From a virus, in IMG/VR virus record IMGVR_UViG_3300030117_001005, positions 1-54,687 of that record: DNA of 54,687 nucleotides; one strand, 5' to 3'. How positions within the stretch are numbered: the stretch's first letter is position 1; each line of letters opens with the position of its first letter. The notes below the pieces were generated by a model, which was not told the DNA's origin, made no database searches, and was given only the letters and a program-made list of their open reading frames with translations. The position numbers and the translations under genes are program-made. Shown here piece by piece: positions 8,957 to 16,878 of the stretch.

Positions 8957-11064
8957 CCTTGTCCTTGTCCTGTGTTAGCAGGAAACCCAGGTTCACCAGG
9001 GGTAGGAACAGAGCCTGTACCTACTTGTCCACCACCAGATCCTTGAGTATCTTGTGCTTGTGCTCCTGCAGGTACTCCTTGTTGTGGTGGTGCTGCCTGT
9101 GGAGGTGGTGGATTTTCTGCTTGAAATTTCTTTAAGATCTCAGCTTGTATAGCTGCATCCGTCATTGAGTTTGCAACCTTATCAGGATCAAGATTCATAG
9201 AGTTTGCAATCTCCCTGATAATATAATCCATTTTTGCGAAAGGTGCAAGAGCAGGGTTCTGGACAACACCAAGAAACTGCATGAGCCTTTGACTACGAAC
9301 TTCGTTAGCCATAAGAGAGTTTGTGCCTTCTGCTTTTACTTCTAAGTCACCTTTTATCTCAGGATCAAAATCAAACTGCATGTTAAAACTAAAGAAAGCT
9401 TTTGCTAGTGGTGATAATAAATAATCGTCTATATTTTTAACAACAGTACGTATGCTACCGTTGGCAGCAGACATAAGCATAGAAATACCAGAAGCAGTAC
9501 GACCCACTCCTTGTATGCCTGTTTGACCATGAGCGAAAGATGGAAAGCCAGTTGACTCATCAGATAATACCCTTGCTTTATCAAACATCTGCATGTTTTC
9601 GTTACTGACATTAGGAAACTTAGTACCAAAGATAGCCTGTCCAGGAGCACCTCCTTGTCTACGAAACACTTTGCCAGGATACACAGATAAGTCTTGTCCT
9701 GGAACTAAGTTAGTTTCGTCTACTTCAATAAGCAAGTTGCCTGATAATGCAGCGTTATCCACACTCATTCTCATAAAACCATTCATAAGAGTTTGTGTGT
9801 CATCCATGTTTTCAGCAATACCCACACCAAAAAAGCTGTAAGGATTTACTTCGTAAGGCACAGCATAGTACGGAAGTATAGCAGGGTTAAAAGGGTTCAT
9901 TACAAGACGTATAACTTGTCCGTTACAAATCCAAATGTTTACTGATACTTGGTCTTGATCTTTTATTTCTTTTGGAATTTCTACGTCATGACCTTCTAAA
10001 ATATCTGTGTCTACGTAACCCCAGAACTCAAGAACGTTAAACCTTTCAGCTTTTGTTTCTTGATCTGCATCTTCCATGACTTGTTCCCACCATTCTTTAT
10101 TGTAGGACTCACCAATTCTAATTGCAGTATCTATGGCGTTAGATCTAAAGAAAGGTCTGTTTTTTAAACCTCTCATTTGTGACCTAGACATTTTATGTCG
10201 TTCAATAACGTACTCAGCCTCATCCATGTTATTAGCGTCAGGATCAGGATAAAAGTTCCATATACTTACAGAACCAGTTTGAGGAATAGTTTTGTACATT
10301 GGGGAGTAGTTGCCTTGATCATCCCAGTTAGGATATTCTTTATCAAGAGCAAATGGGCCTTTCATTATGCCTGTACCAAACAGAGCAGTTTCAAAGGCTG
10401 TGTTACGCAATTGTTTGCTTGCGTTGGATTCGTCTAGTTGATCATGGATTTTCTTTTCCATCTTTTTAGCTGCTACCATAGCAGGATGATAACTAGGTTG
10501 TGATGGTGTTTGTCCTTCACCTTCTCTAAGATCGTCAATGACAGGCTCTAGTTTATTACGTAAACCTCCTAGTCTTTCTCTTAGATCAATTATAGTTTCT
10601 CCAGGCTGTAACTTTGTATCATCAGGAGTAAGACCTTGTGAAGTAGCTTCTTTTATCTGAGGATTTGTTTCAAAGTGTACAGCTTCTGCTACACCGTCAG
10701 GGAGTTTAGTAGGGTTAATTGAGATAGGAAACTTGTGATTTCCAAATAAAACATCAACAATTTGACCGTAAGCTGCAAGAACTTTAGTCTTAGTTACTTT
10801 AACAAATACTCTAGATTTTTCTGTGGAAGTAAACTGTACGTCAGGACCATAGATACCTCTGTAATTCTGATAAGATTTAATCCATCTTTGTTCGTCAGAG
10901 TATCTAGCCTTTTCAGCTTTGGAATATCTTTCTTCTACAAAACCTAGAATAGTTCCTGTTGCAGGATCACTGCTTAATTTATCATCACTAGTATCTTCTA
11001 TATATGAAGAGTTATCTTCATCCATTGATAGTTCATCTGTGTCAAAAATATCGTCTTCTTCCAT
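8953..11064 (-). CDS. Portal protein (head-tail connector)
   Basis: A 703-residue protein next to the large terminase, fitting the dodecameric DNA channel of podoviruses. Visible features are an acidic N-terminus, KARYSDEQRWIKSYQNYRGI, the wing/stem region with NAFETALFGTGIMKGPF-like text and SVSIWNFYPDPDANNMDEAE, YYAVPYEVNPYSFFGVGIAE, VGRTASGISMLMSAANGSIR and a Pro/Gln/Gly-rich C-terminal tail. These match the P22/SP6-type portal pattern. It starts 9 bases after the terminase stop. The disordered tail is long but common in this group. Confidence 0.88.
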   Translation of the reverse strand: MEEDDIFDTDELSMDEDNSSYIEDTSDDKLSSDPATGTILGFVEERYSKAEKARYSDEQRWIKSYQNYRGIYGPDVQFTSTEKSRVFVKVTKTKVLAAYGQIVDVLFGNHKFPISINPTKLPDGVAEAVHFETNPQIKEATSQGLTPDDTKLQPGETIIDLRERLGGLRNKLEPVIDDLREGEGQTPSQPSYHPAMVAAKKMEKKIHDQLDESNASKQLRNTAFETALFGTGIMKGPFALDKEYPNWDDQGNYSPMYKTIPQTGSVSIWNFYPDPDANNMDEAEYVIERHKMSRSQMRGLKNRPFFRSNAIDTAIRIGESYNKEWWEQVMEDADQETKAERFNVLEFWGYVDTDILEGHDVEIPKEIKDQDQVSVNIWICNGQVIRLVMNPFNPAILPYYAVPYEVNPYSFFGVGIAENMDDTQTLMNGFMRMSVDNAALSGNLLIEVDETNLVPGQDLSVYPGKVFRRQGGAPGQAIFGTKFPNVSNENMQMFDKARVLSDESTGFPSFAHGQTGIQGVGRTASGISMLMSAANGSIRTVVKNIDDYLLSPLAKAFFSFNMQFDFDPEIKGDLEVKAEGTNSLMANEVRSQRLMQFLGVVQNPALAPFAKMDYIIREIANSMNLDPDKVANSMTDAAIQAEILKKFQAENPPPPQAAPPQQGVPAGAQAQDTQGSGGGQVGTGSVPTPGEPGFPANTGQGQG

Positions 11065-11073
11065 AGGAAATCC

Positions 11074-12660
11074 TTAATAACCAAAAGTGGGATCTGAAGC
11101 TTGAAAGCCTGATCTTTGAGAAGCAGGATCAAAATCAAATACGCTGCTTCTTGGACGTGTCATTACACCGTATCTAAGTGCGTCATACAAATGATCTTCT
11201 GCGTGAGTGTCTACATCTTCAGGATTTTTTTTATCTAAAGGTATAGACGGTAGTTGAGAGATAAGATTTGTGCAGTTATTAAATATAACAAGCCTTGGCT
11301 CTTCCGTAAATTCGTCCACTTGCAATCGTCTGTGTATCTCGTTTTTACCTGCTACCCTAGAACCTTTTGATCTGTCAGATGGCCTCCAACGGCAACCTTT
11401 CATAATCATTTGTTCTGCTAAACTAGGACCAGTGTCACCACGATTATGCCAAAGAGAAGAGTCTAATACTCCGTACCTTAGTTTCTCTCCGTCTTCAATG
11501 TCCAGGATCATGTCAGCCAAATCAGTAGCAATTACCTTAGAAACGTATAGCTCTCTGTAGACTATTAGCTGTTCAGATCCTGGAACAACTGCGAACCAGA
11601 CAACACCAGTATAAGATCCGTATCCGTAGTCACAAGCTCTAAATCGAGTCCAGTTACTAGGTACTTCATAAGGATCTACTACGTGGATACGCCTGTTAAA
11701 CTCTGGAAAAGCTGCACCTTCATTTATATCCCAATCCCCTTCAAGCAACTGTCTTCTTTGATGTTCTGGTAAAGACAAAAGATTTGCTTCGTACATACCA
11801 TCTTCAGACAGGTAGGGATTATCAAATAACGTAGCAGGAATAAACTTTCTTTTAAATAAAGGTTCACCTTCCCTGCTATGACCTTTAGGCCACTTTATTA
11901 TTTCTCCGTTTTCGTCTGTTGCCCAAAAAGATTTGTCTGGTTTACTTGGGTCAATAAATATTTTTTTTACCCATCTGTGTCCTGGCCCCCCAGGGTTGCT
12001 TGTGGCTCTCATGTAGAGAGGAAGTCCACTGGCTTTTGTAGCACGTAACCTTGAACGCATATATGTCCAAGCGTAGTCTGTAGGCCATTGGGTTAACTCG
12101 TCAAAGCCTATCCAGTTAAAAGCTTGTCCTTGGTATCTCATAACATCATCATCACGATCAAGGTATGACATCCAAAGTGTTGCACCGTTTGGTGCTACCC
12201 AAGTCTTATCTCTTTCCATAAACTTTATTCCTGGCACAGCCTTTGGATAAAGTTGTTTGCTTACAGAAATAAGTTCTCGTAGCTCTTCTGTACTCCTACG
12301 AACAAGTAGCATTCGTGCATGTGGATTCGTAAAATATCTAACTGGATCAGCCACCAACGAAAACGACTTACCCCCACCTGCTGCTCCTCCATATAGAACC
12401 TCTTGTTCTGTAGCTGCTAAGAACCTAGTCTGTGGTCCTTTATTCGGTTGGAATATTACCTCTTGTCTGTCCACAGAAGGGGCAACACTCCCCTCTTTCA
12501 AGTTTGATGTAGTCCTCATCTGTGGTGAGACTTCTGGTATTTCTACCACCAAGTCTTTCTTTTTCGATCTTCTGGCTTTTCCTTGCCGCTTCTTTGTATT
12601 TTTTGGCATACTGCTTGTAGTTTGAGGAAGCTCTACGCCTTTTTTCTTCCATTCTGACAC
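11074..12660 (-). CDS. terL: Terminase large subunit (packaging ATPase/nuclease)
   Basis: A 528-residue DNA-packaging motor. Walker A is GGAAGGGKS at 91-99, Walker B IGFDE at 184-188, and RNase H-like nuclease acids are near D344 (ACDYGYG), D400 (GVLDSS) and D489/D493 (EDHLYDALRYG). A FQPNKGPQ motif near 70-77 precedes the ATPase core. The annotated start is GTG at 12660, with internal ATGs at 12609 and 12522. Any start that keeps FQPNKGPQ overlaps the upstream gene, which ends at 12440 in another frame, so the true N-terminus is uncertain. The enzyme call itself is firm. Confidence 0.93.
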   Translation of the reverse strand: MSEWKKKGVELPQTTSSMPKNTKKRQGKARRSKKKDLVVEIPEVSPQMRTTSNLKEGSVAPSVDRQEVIFQPNKGPQTRFLAATEQEVLYGGAAGGGKSFSLVADPVRYFTNPHARMLLVRRSTEELRELISVSKQLYPKAVPGIKFMERDKTWVAPNGATLWMSYLDRDDDVMRYQGQAFNWIGFDELTQWPTDYAWTYMRSRLRATKASGLPLYMRATSNPGGPGHRWVKKIFIDPSKPDKSFWATDENGEIIKWPKGHSREGEPLFKRKFIPATLFDNPYLSEDGMYEANLLSLPEHQRRQLLEGDWDINEGAAFPEFNRRIHVVDPYEVPSNWTRFRACDYGYGSYTGVVWFAVVPGSEQLIVYRELYVSKVIATDLADMILDIEDGEKLRYGVLDSSLWHNRGDTGPSLAEQMIMKGCRWRPSDRSKGSRVAGKNEIHRRLQVDEFTEEPRLVIFNNCTNLISQLPSIPLDKKNPEDVDTHAEDHLYDALRYGVMTRPRSSVFDFDPASQRSGFQASDPTFGY

Positions 12661-12946
12661 GTTTATATAACCCTACATGTGATATGTCTCTACCAGATTG
12701 GTCAGATAACCACTTGGCTACTTGCCTGACACTGTAATCTTGAAGAAACCTTTTTGCTTTTTCTAAAAGTTCTAATTCTTCAGGGATAGGAATAAGAAGC
12801 ATGTCATCTTCTTTGTCCTGTTTATAACCAAAGGGTACGTGTCTTCCTACTCTTATAATCGGATACCACTCTCCCAGTTTTCCTTGCAGCGGTATTTGCC
12901 AATCTACTTTGGTTGGATGGTCTGCTTCAGTCGCTCTTTTACTCAT
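12440..12946 (-). CDS. Terminase-associated helix-turn-helix protein
   Basis: A 168-residue protein between the small and large terminase genes. It has LLIPIPEELELLEKAKRFLQ, then a helix-turn-helix-like segment SVRQVAKWLSDQSGRDISHV and a basic helix (NYKQYAKKYKEAARKSQKIE). The C-terminus has GECCPFCGQ with one CxxC. In related marine phages I recall such a segment joined to the terminase N-terminus; here it overlaps that gene by up to 221 bases and needs a +1 shift to join it. It starts 8 bases inside the previous gene. DNA recognition for packaging is inferred. Confidence 0.65.
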   Translation of the reverse strand: MSKRATEADHPTKVDWQIPLQGKLGEWYPIIRVGRHVPFGYKQDKEDDMLLIPIPEELELLEKAKRFLQDYSVRQVAKWLSDQSGRDISHVGLYKRVRMEEKRRRASSNYKQYAKKYKEAARKSQKIEKERLGGRNTRSLTTDEDYIKLERGECCPFCGQTRGNIPTE

Positions 12947-13301
12947 TATCTTTCGCAGGTAGAATAAACAAAGGTTCTGATGTTTTTACTTCTACTTTAT
13001 CTGTTTTAGTAAAACCTGCACGATCTAAAATATCTTTTGCTGCTAACATTTTTTCTTTTACACCTAGATCTGTAGGATCTTTCATAACAGAAAACATAGT
13101 ATACGCAGCTTTTGTTGATGATTGTGCTATAAATTTTTTTGTTAGTTCTGCTATCTCATCTGTGAGACTGTTTACTATTTGTGTAGAGGCAACACCGTCA
13201 GAGTAACCTGCTAGTTTTTTTGCTTTTACAGGATCTCCTTGAGCTTCTTCAAATAGAACGTCAAGGAACTTCTGTTGTTTCTCTGTTAGTTGTTTTGCCA
13301 T
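12939..13301 (-). CDS. terS: Terminase small subunit
   Basis: A 120-residue protein starting at ATG 13301 (MAKQLTEKQQKFLDVLFEEA), chosen because it overlaps the preceding TAA as TAATG; the longer frame to 13373 would lie in the upstream gene. The pattern LTEKQ..FL, DPVKAKKLAGYS, SLTDEIAELTKKFIAQSSTK, MLAAKDILDRAGFTKTDKVEV matches the small terminase family that recognises phage DNA and loads the large subunit. The end overlaps the next gene by 8 bases. Confidence 0.8.
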   Translation of the reverse strand: MAKQLTEKQQKFLDVLFEEAQGDPVKAKKLAGYSDGVASTQIVNSLTDEIAELTKKFIAQSSTKAAYTMFSVMKDPTDLGVKEKMLAAKDILDRAGFTKTDKVEVKTSEPLFILPAKDNE

Positions 13302-13756
13302 TATGCCACCATGTAAAGTATAAATCCTAGAGTACTTGCACCAACTAAAAGAATAACACCTGATATACCCCAAGTAATTATTGCTTCAATCATTTCTGCT
13401 TTACGATACTCTTGTTCTTTCTTTTGTTTTCGTATCCTGCCCTCAGTCGCCACTAGCTCATCCCAAACCGATGGCCCATACGTAAAACTGATCCAGTCTT
13501 TTAGCTCCTGACGCATGGCCTCTGCTTTCTTTTTAGCAGTGAATATTTCTAAAGCTTCTGCTTCAACAGAACCTCCCATAGCTTTCCACCAAGGGGGGTT
13601 CTTATTCTTTTGTTCTAAGTAGGCTAGGTCACTCATGCTACTAGCCCACTGATTTAGTTGACCACCCATTTCTTGAAGATCTTTTCCGAACTGGAAGCCT
13701 TTCTTCAAAGCATTGAACGCTACGGTAGCTCCACCGATAATTGTTACTGGGTCCAC
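13301..13756 (-). CDS. Membrane-anchored hypothetical protein with C-terminal TM segment
   Basis: A 151-residue protein: an N-terminal Gly/Ala-rich segment (VTIIGGATVAFNALKKGFQF), a charged helical middle (KKKAEAMRQELKDWISFTYG; EGRIRKQKKEQEYRKAEMIE) and a C-terminal membrane segment (ISGVILLVGASTLGFILYMV). Its stop overlaps the small terminase start. The form is common in marine phages; function unknown. It is a possible membrane or head-completion protein, but I cannot support either. Confidence 0.7.
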   Translation of the reverse strand: MDPVTIIGGATVAFNALKKGFQFGKDLQEMGGQLNQWASSMSDLAYLEQKNKNPPWWKAMGGSVEAEALEIFTAKKKAEAMRQELKDWISFTYGPSVWDELVATEGRIRKQKKEQEYRKAEMIEAIITWGISGVILLVGASTLGFILYMVA

Positions 13757-13807
13757 GAGCCTCCTCCCAAAGTACTCCTAGTATCATTAAAGAACTGATT
13801 GTGTTTT

Positions 13808-13972
13808 TCAAAGAGGTTTACCTGTTAAGATAACCCTCTCTATATCACACCTGCCTATACCTAAGTCTCGTAGCTCTCTGTCAGTCATCTTGTAAAGCTG
13901 CATACGTGCAATCTTACGTCTGGCTGACTCTGCTCTTGCTTCTACTAATCTATTGAAAAACCTTTTAAACAT
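13808..13972 (-). CDS. DUF1127-family small protein
   Basis: A 54-residue basic protein starting at ATG 13972, preceded by AGAGGA seven bases upstream. The C-terminal half KMTDRELRDLGIGRCDIERV is the signature of DUF1127, short Arg-rich proteins abundant in alphaproteobacteria and reported to affect RNA, phosphate and carbon metabolism there. The N-terminus MFKRFFNRLVEARAESARRK is an amphipathic basic helix. It sits alone in a 306-base gap with its own promoter-like sequence and a stem-loop that includes the ribosome binding site. This suggests a host-derived regulator under separate control. Confidence 0.8.
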   Translation of the reverse strand: MFKRFFNRLVEARAESARRKIARMQLYKMTDRELRDLGIGRCDIERVILTGKPL

Positions 13973-13975
13973 TTT

Positions 13976-14015
13976 CTATCCTCTGTGTGTGTTAGCCCTA
14001 ACTGGCTGAGGATAG
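13976..14015 (-). promoter_or_regulatory. Stem-loop covering the DUF1127 ribosome binding site
   Basis: CTATCCTC (13976-13983) and GAGGATAG (14008-14015) are a perfect 8-bp inverted repeat. On the minus strand the downstream arm GAGGATAG contains the Shine-Dalgarno core AGGA and ends four bases before the ATG. A nested AGCC/GGCT pair can extend the fold. The hairpin would hide the ribosome site, so translation may depend on RNA opening, a trans factor or temperature; this is inferred. Confidence 0.6.
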
Positions 14016-14028
14016 TTATATTCAAGTA

Positions 14029-14057
14029 GTTATATCAGAGTAGTGACAAATATGCAA
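14029..14057 (-). promoter_or_regulatory. Putative promoter upstream of the DUF1127 gene
   Basis: Minus-strand TTGCAT (14057-14052) and TATAAC (14034-14029) are spaced by 17 bases. The -10 sits in ATATAACTA, nearly identical to the capsid promoter's TATATAACTA. A second ATATAACTA copy lies 14 bases downstream. The -35 match is weak (three of six), so confidence is moderate. Confidence 0.45.
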
Positions 14058-14062
14058 CCCCG

Positions 14063-14296
14063 TTATGATTTGTTCTTTGGTTTTGTAGTCCAAGCTTCGT
14101 TAACATCAGGTGTAGAGGGATCATCTTTTATGTAGTGACCCTTCTCATTTCGAGCACGTACTTTTTCTGTTTCAGGTTTGTCTTGATTCATAATAAACTC
14201 TAATACAGCAGGATCTTTGGTGTGCCACTCTCCATGAATGTACTCAGCAAGAACAGCACCATATTGATCAACTACTTTTTCACCATCTAGTTTCAT
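14063..14296 (-). CDS. Small conserved phage protein of unknown function
   Basis: A 77-residue hydrophilic protein with EYIHGEWHTKDPAVLEFI and a C-terminal RARNEKGHYIKDDPSTPDVN. The latter segment recurs in marine phage proteins as I recall them, but no function is known to me. It overlaps the upstream gene by 4 bases (ATGA type), so it belongs to the same operon of small structural-region genes. Confidence 0.7.
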   Translation of the reverse strand: MKLDGEKVVDQYGAVLAEYIHGEWHTKDPAVLEFIMNQDKPETEKVRARNEKGHYIKDDPSTPDVNEAWTTKPKNKS

Positions 14297-14913
14297 CTTT
14301 TACCTCTTCTAGTCATACCACCACCGTAAAACATTCCTTTCTTACGATAGTCAGTCATTCCACCTTTAGCATACCCTTTTTTCTTTTTTTGTAAGCTACC
14401 TTTAGAATTTCCGTACCTAGTGCTTTCTGTTCTGCCTGGACCCATCTTATAGGCTTCTAAAGCTCTTGCTCTATTTTTGTACTTGTCTTTGTTCTTTTTG
14501 TACCATTCATCAAACTTAGTAGCTTTTGCTAAACCTTCTTCAGCAACCTTTTTAACTTTAGCTACTTGCTTAGATTTAGCTTCTCGCTCTCCGATGCTTT
14601 GTTTAGGTTCTTTACCTTTAGTTGGGATAGTAAAAGCAGGAGGTAATTTTTCAACTGTAATAACATCCTTTGCTGAACCTGGACGTATTCTAGGTTTCAT
14701 TGAAGACTTAGGAGCACCACTAATATCTTTGCCTTTGTTGTTAGCCCAAGCTGTCAGAGCAGAACCTTTGTACTTACCCTTGTTTCTTTTTTTCCAAGCG
14801 TCTAAATCTTCTTTTGTTACAGCAAGCATCTTCTTGCCTTGCTTGTTCATGTAATACATTGATCCTGCTTTTTTAGCAGCAGCAATTGTTTTATAATCTT
14901 TATATGAGGCCAT
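14293..14913 (-). CDS. Basic Lys-rich protein with Gly-Gly motifs
   Basis: A 206-residue basic protein. The ATG at 14913 (MASYKDYKTIAAAKKAGSMY) is preferred over an upstream codon at 14991, which would overlap the previous gene. It has several Lys/Ala-rich blocks (KEDLDAWKKRNKGKYKGSA; EWYKKNKDKYKNRARALEAY) and ends with KKKKGYAKGGMTDYRKKGMF and a terminal GGG. The C-terminal KGYAKGGM matches the repeats of the next gene upstream. A DNA-compacting or virion internal role is possible; function is not known. Confidence 0.65.
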   Translation of the reverse strand: MASYKDYKTIAAAKKAGSMYYMNKQGKKMLAVTKEDLDAWKKRNKGKYKGSALTAWANNKGKDISGAPKSSMKPRIRPGSAKDVITVEKLPPAFTIPTKGKEPKQSIGEREAKSKQVAKVKKVAEEGLAKATKFDEWYKKNKDKYKNRARALEAYKMGPGRTESTRYGNSKGSLQKKKKGYAKGGMTDYRKKGMFYGGGMTRRGKR

Positions 14914-14917
14914 TGGA

Positions 14918-15355
14918 CTAATCCTTGTTATAAGTGTCAGGAGCTTTTTTGATCCCTGTGTTAAGAGGACCAGAAGACTTAACCATACCACCTACGTTGT
15001 AAGTAGCTACTGTACCGCCTTTAGCGTAAGCTTTCTTTTTCATGTTAGCTCCACCTTTAGCCATGCCTTTCTTTTTCATCATAGCACCGCCATTAGCCAT
15101 GCCCTTTTTCTTTTTGGGCATACCACCTTCGTTCATGTAACCCATCTTGTTACGAACTGATTCAGGTAGTTTTTTAAGACCAGTTTGGTTAGCACTAGGA
15201 GCTTTTAATCCTCCTGCTGCGTAACCCTTTTTCTTCATGTTGACACCGCCCTTAGCCATGCCTTTTTTCTTCATGTTGACACCACCCTTAGCCATGCCTT
15301 TCTTTTTCATCATAGCACCACCGTTAGCCATGCCTTTTTTCTTCATCTTTTTCAT
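14918..15355 (-). CDS. Tandem Lys-Gly repeat protein (MKKKGMAKGG)
   Basis: A 145-residue very basic protein made mostly of seven copies of a 10-12 residue unit, (M)KKKGMA(K/N)GG, in two clusters separated by LKAPSANQTGLKKLPESVRN. A further MNEGGM and AKGGTVATYNVGGMV follow. Low complexity with strong charge suggests nucleic-acid or membrane contact. The same A/K/N-GG unit ends the neighbouring 206-residue protein and occurs singly in large virion proteins. Its start overlaps the upstream gene by 4 bases. Confidence 0.7.
   Translation of the reverse strand: MKKMKKKGMANGGAMMKKKGMAKGGVNMKKKGMAKGGVNMKKKGYAAGGLKAPSANQTGLKKLPESVRNKMGYMNEGGMPKKKKGMANGGAMMKKKGMAKGGANMKKKAYAKGGTVATYNVGGMVKSSGPLNTGIKKAPDTYNKD
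14990..15352 (-). repeat. Coding tandem repeats of the KKKGMA(K/N)GG unit
   Basis: The DNA repeats a unit reading on the plus strand like CCTTTAGCCATGCCTTTCTT, with copies near 15050-15075, 15245-15275, 15285-15310 and 15325-15350. The repeats are near-identical in DNA, including silent positions, which points to recent expansion by slippage or recombination. Confidence 0.6.
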
Positions 15356-16041
15356 TTATCTTCCTCACTATTAATACTATACAAATTATTAAAGACTCGT
15401 TGCGTATCCCATACGTAGTCCACGTTTTCTTTTGAGTTATAAATATTCTGGTTTGGTTTAAAGTCTGGTGCACCTTGACCTGTTTCAAACCAAGCAGGGT
15501 GAGTTACTCTCACTCTATTGTTGGGTAACGCAACAATGTTACCTGTGTACTCCCCTGCATCCAACAACTCAAGTACGTGAGATTGTTTGTGCTGTGCAGG
15601 ATCGTCTGCTACTTCATTGTCAGTATAATCAACAGTGAAGTAATACTTTGCAGGATAGAACTGCCCATCTACTTTTGCTATCCAAGGGGCAGGACTAGCT
15701 CTTTCTAATTTGTATACTGAGTGTGTATGCGACATACAATCCCAGGGTTGTGCTAAATACGGTGGTAATTCTTCAGGCCACTCTTCTAAAGGTGTGTCTG
15801 CTACGAGTGCTGTAAGAGGCATCCTTGCCCACATTGCACCACCGTGTACGTTCTCTGAGCCATCAAAGTCCGACTCACAACCAGTAAATAAAACTTGAAA
15901 ACTTAGAGTTCTGTTTGGCATGGTGGTTACACCTATAACCATACAATGTAAAAACTCTCCGTGATAGTCTTCAAAATTCTTTGTGTATTCTCTACGTACC
16001 CATGCTTTGAAGTACGGTATGCTACTTTGTAGATACGGCAT
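15352..16041 (-). CDS. Conserved phage protein of unknown function
   Basis: A 229-residue protein. The ATG at 16041 (MPYLQSSIPYFKAWVRREYT) is preferred because the longer frame from 16089 lies further inside the upstream gene; 20 bases of overlap remain. The sequence is compact and globular (HCMVIGVTTMPNRTLSFQVL; HGGAMWARMPLTALVAD; VDGQFYPAKYYFTVDY), rich in aromatic residues and well ordered. It looks like a conserved marine phage protein, but I know no function. It does not resemble the basic small proteins around it. Confidence 0.7.
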   Translation of the reverse strand: MPYLQSSIPYFKAWVRREYTKNFEDYHGEFLHCMVIGVTTMPNRTLSFQVLFTGCESDFDGSENVHGGAMWARMPLTALVADTPLEEWPEELPPYLAQPWDCMSHTHSVYKLERASPAPWIAKVDGQFYPAKYYFTVDYTDNEVADDPAQHKQSHVLELLDAGEYTGNIVALPNNRVRVTHPAWFETGQGAPDFKPNQNIYNSKENVDYVWDTQRVFNNLYSINSEEDK

Positions 16042-16327
16042 CTTTTTTGTGTTTCCTTCGCAATTCTGCTTTAGCTTGTTTAAAGACATTTGCTATTGCT
16101 GTCTTGCCCATAACCTTAGCACGTTGCTCTGCTACGGTCAATATTTGGATCTTTCTTGCGTAAGGCTTCTTTAACTTTTTTACTTTTGCTACTGTAGCTT
16201 TGGCATCAGCCATTGTAGCAAACTTGATCGATACCGTGTCTTTAGGGTTTTCATCCGTGTATAGTCTACGTCCAGACCCTTTAGGTTTTTTACCTGTTCC
16301 TACTTTTGGGTCTTTTTGCTTTGCCAT
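16022..16327 (-). CDS. Basic conserved phage protein (KPKGSGRRLYTDE type)
   Basis: A 101-residue basic protein: KVGTGKKPKGSGRRLYTDEN, then FATMADAKATVAKVKKLKKP and a helical C-terminus. Similar text occurs in many marine phages, with no function known to me. It overlaps genes on both sides, typical of tight packing here. Nucleic-acid binding is plausible from charge alone. Confidence 0.7.
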   Translation of the reverse strand: MAKQKDPKVGTGKKPKGSGRRLYTDENPKDTVSIKFATMADAKATVAKVKKLKKPYARKIQILTVAEQRAKVMGKTAIANVFKQAKAELRRKHKKDAVSTK

Positions 16328-16583
16328 TACTTACTACCCCACCTTTAGCGGCTCTAAACTTTCTTGTCTTTTCCGCTATCTTTTTAGGTTGTGCCACAAA
16401 CTGTTTACCTGCAGCCTTTCCTTTTCTTTTAGCTTTTGTTGTGGCTGCATACTCACTGCTGCTAAGAGATTTAATAGCTGCACTAGGTAAATACCGTTCA
16501 CCAGTCTTAGAACTGGGCTTGCCACTCTTTGTGCGCCATTTTTGTTTAGTCCATTTCTTAAGAGACTTCTGTGGGGCTTTCAC
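16290..16583 (-). CDS. Basic protein resembling DUF5872
   Basis: A 97-residue very basic protein. Its core KKWTKQKWRTKSGKPSSKTG, ERYLPSAAIKSLSSSEYAAT and KGKAAGKQFVAQPKKIAEKT resembles DUF5872, found in phages and giant viruses (recalled, not searched). It overlaps both neighbours. A DNA-binding or packaging-accessory role would fit the charge but is unproven. Confidence 0.65.
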   Translation of the reverse strand: MKAPQKSLKKWTKQKWRTKSGKPSSKTGERYLPSAAIKSLSSSEYAATTKAKRKGKAAGKQFVAQPKKIAEKTRKFRAAKGGVVSNGKAKRPKSRNR

Positions 16584-16873
16584 GACTTGTAGCCTCCACC
16601 TTTGGCTTTGTATTGTTTGGCTAACATTTGAGCTTTACGAGCAGACCATTGACCAGGGCTACCCCCTTTGCCACCTGCTTTGATCCTGTTGAATAGGTTT
16701 TTACGCATAGTTGGTTTAGTGTAATTACCTGCTTTGTTAACTGTACTACCACCGCTAGACATTCCAACTGCTTTTTTTAAAGTCTTTGCTTGACCTGCGT
16801 GTGTTTTTGAGGCTTTGCTTAAACCTTTAATTACTTTTTTTACTTTAGTTTTATTTTGTTTTGATAAAGCCAT
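16580..16873 (-). CDS. Basic conserved protein (NKAGNYTKPTMRK type)
   Basis: A 97-residue basic protein whose C-terminal half, VNKAGNYTKPTMRKNLFNRI then GGSPGQWSARKAQMLAKQYK, resembles a short conserved protein of phages and large DNA viruses; function unknown. The N-terminal half is Lys-rich (KQNKTKVKKVIKGLSKASKT). It overlaps the next gene by 4 bases. Confidence 0.7.
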   Translation of the reverse strand: MALSKQNKTKVKKVIKGLSKASKTHAGQAKTLKKAVGMSSGGSTVNKAGNYTKPTMRKNLFNRIKAGGKGGSPGQWSARKAQMLAKQYKAKGGGYKS

Positions 16874-16878
16874 TGTCT

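Noticed and set aside
12257-12625. 122-codon plus-strand frame
   Set aside because: Antisense to the terminase and HTH genes.
14477-14854. 125-codon plus-strand frame
   Set aside because: Antisense to the 206-residue basic protein; hydrophobicity is a complement effect.
16306-16683. 125-codon plus-strand frame with hydrophobic segments
   Set aside because: Complement of Lys-rich genes produces Leu/Phe-rich text; no ribosome site and wrong strand for the operon.
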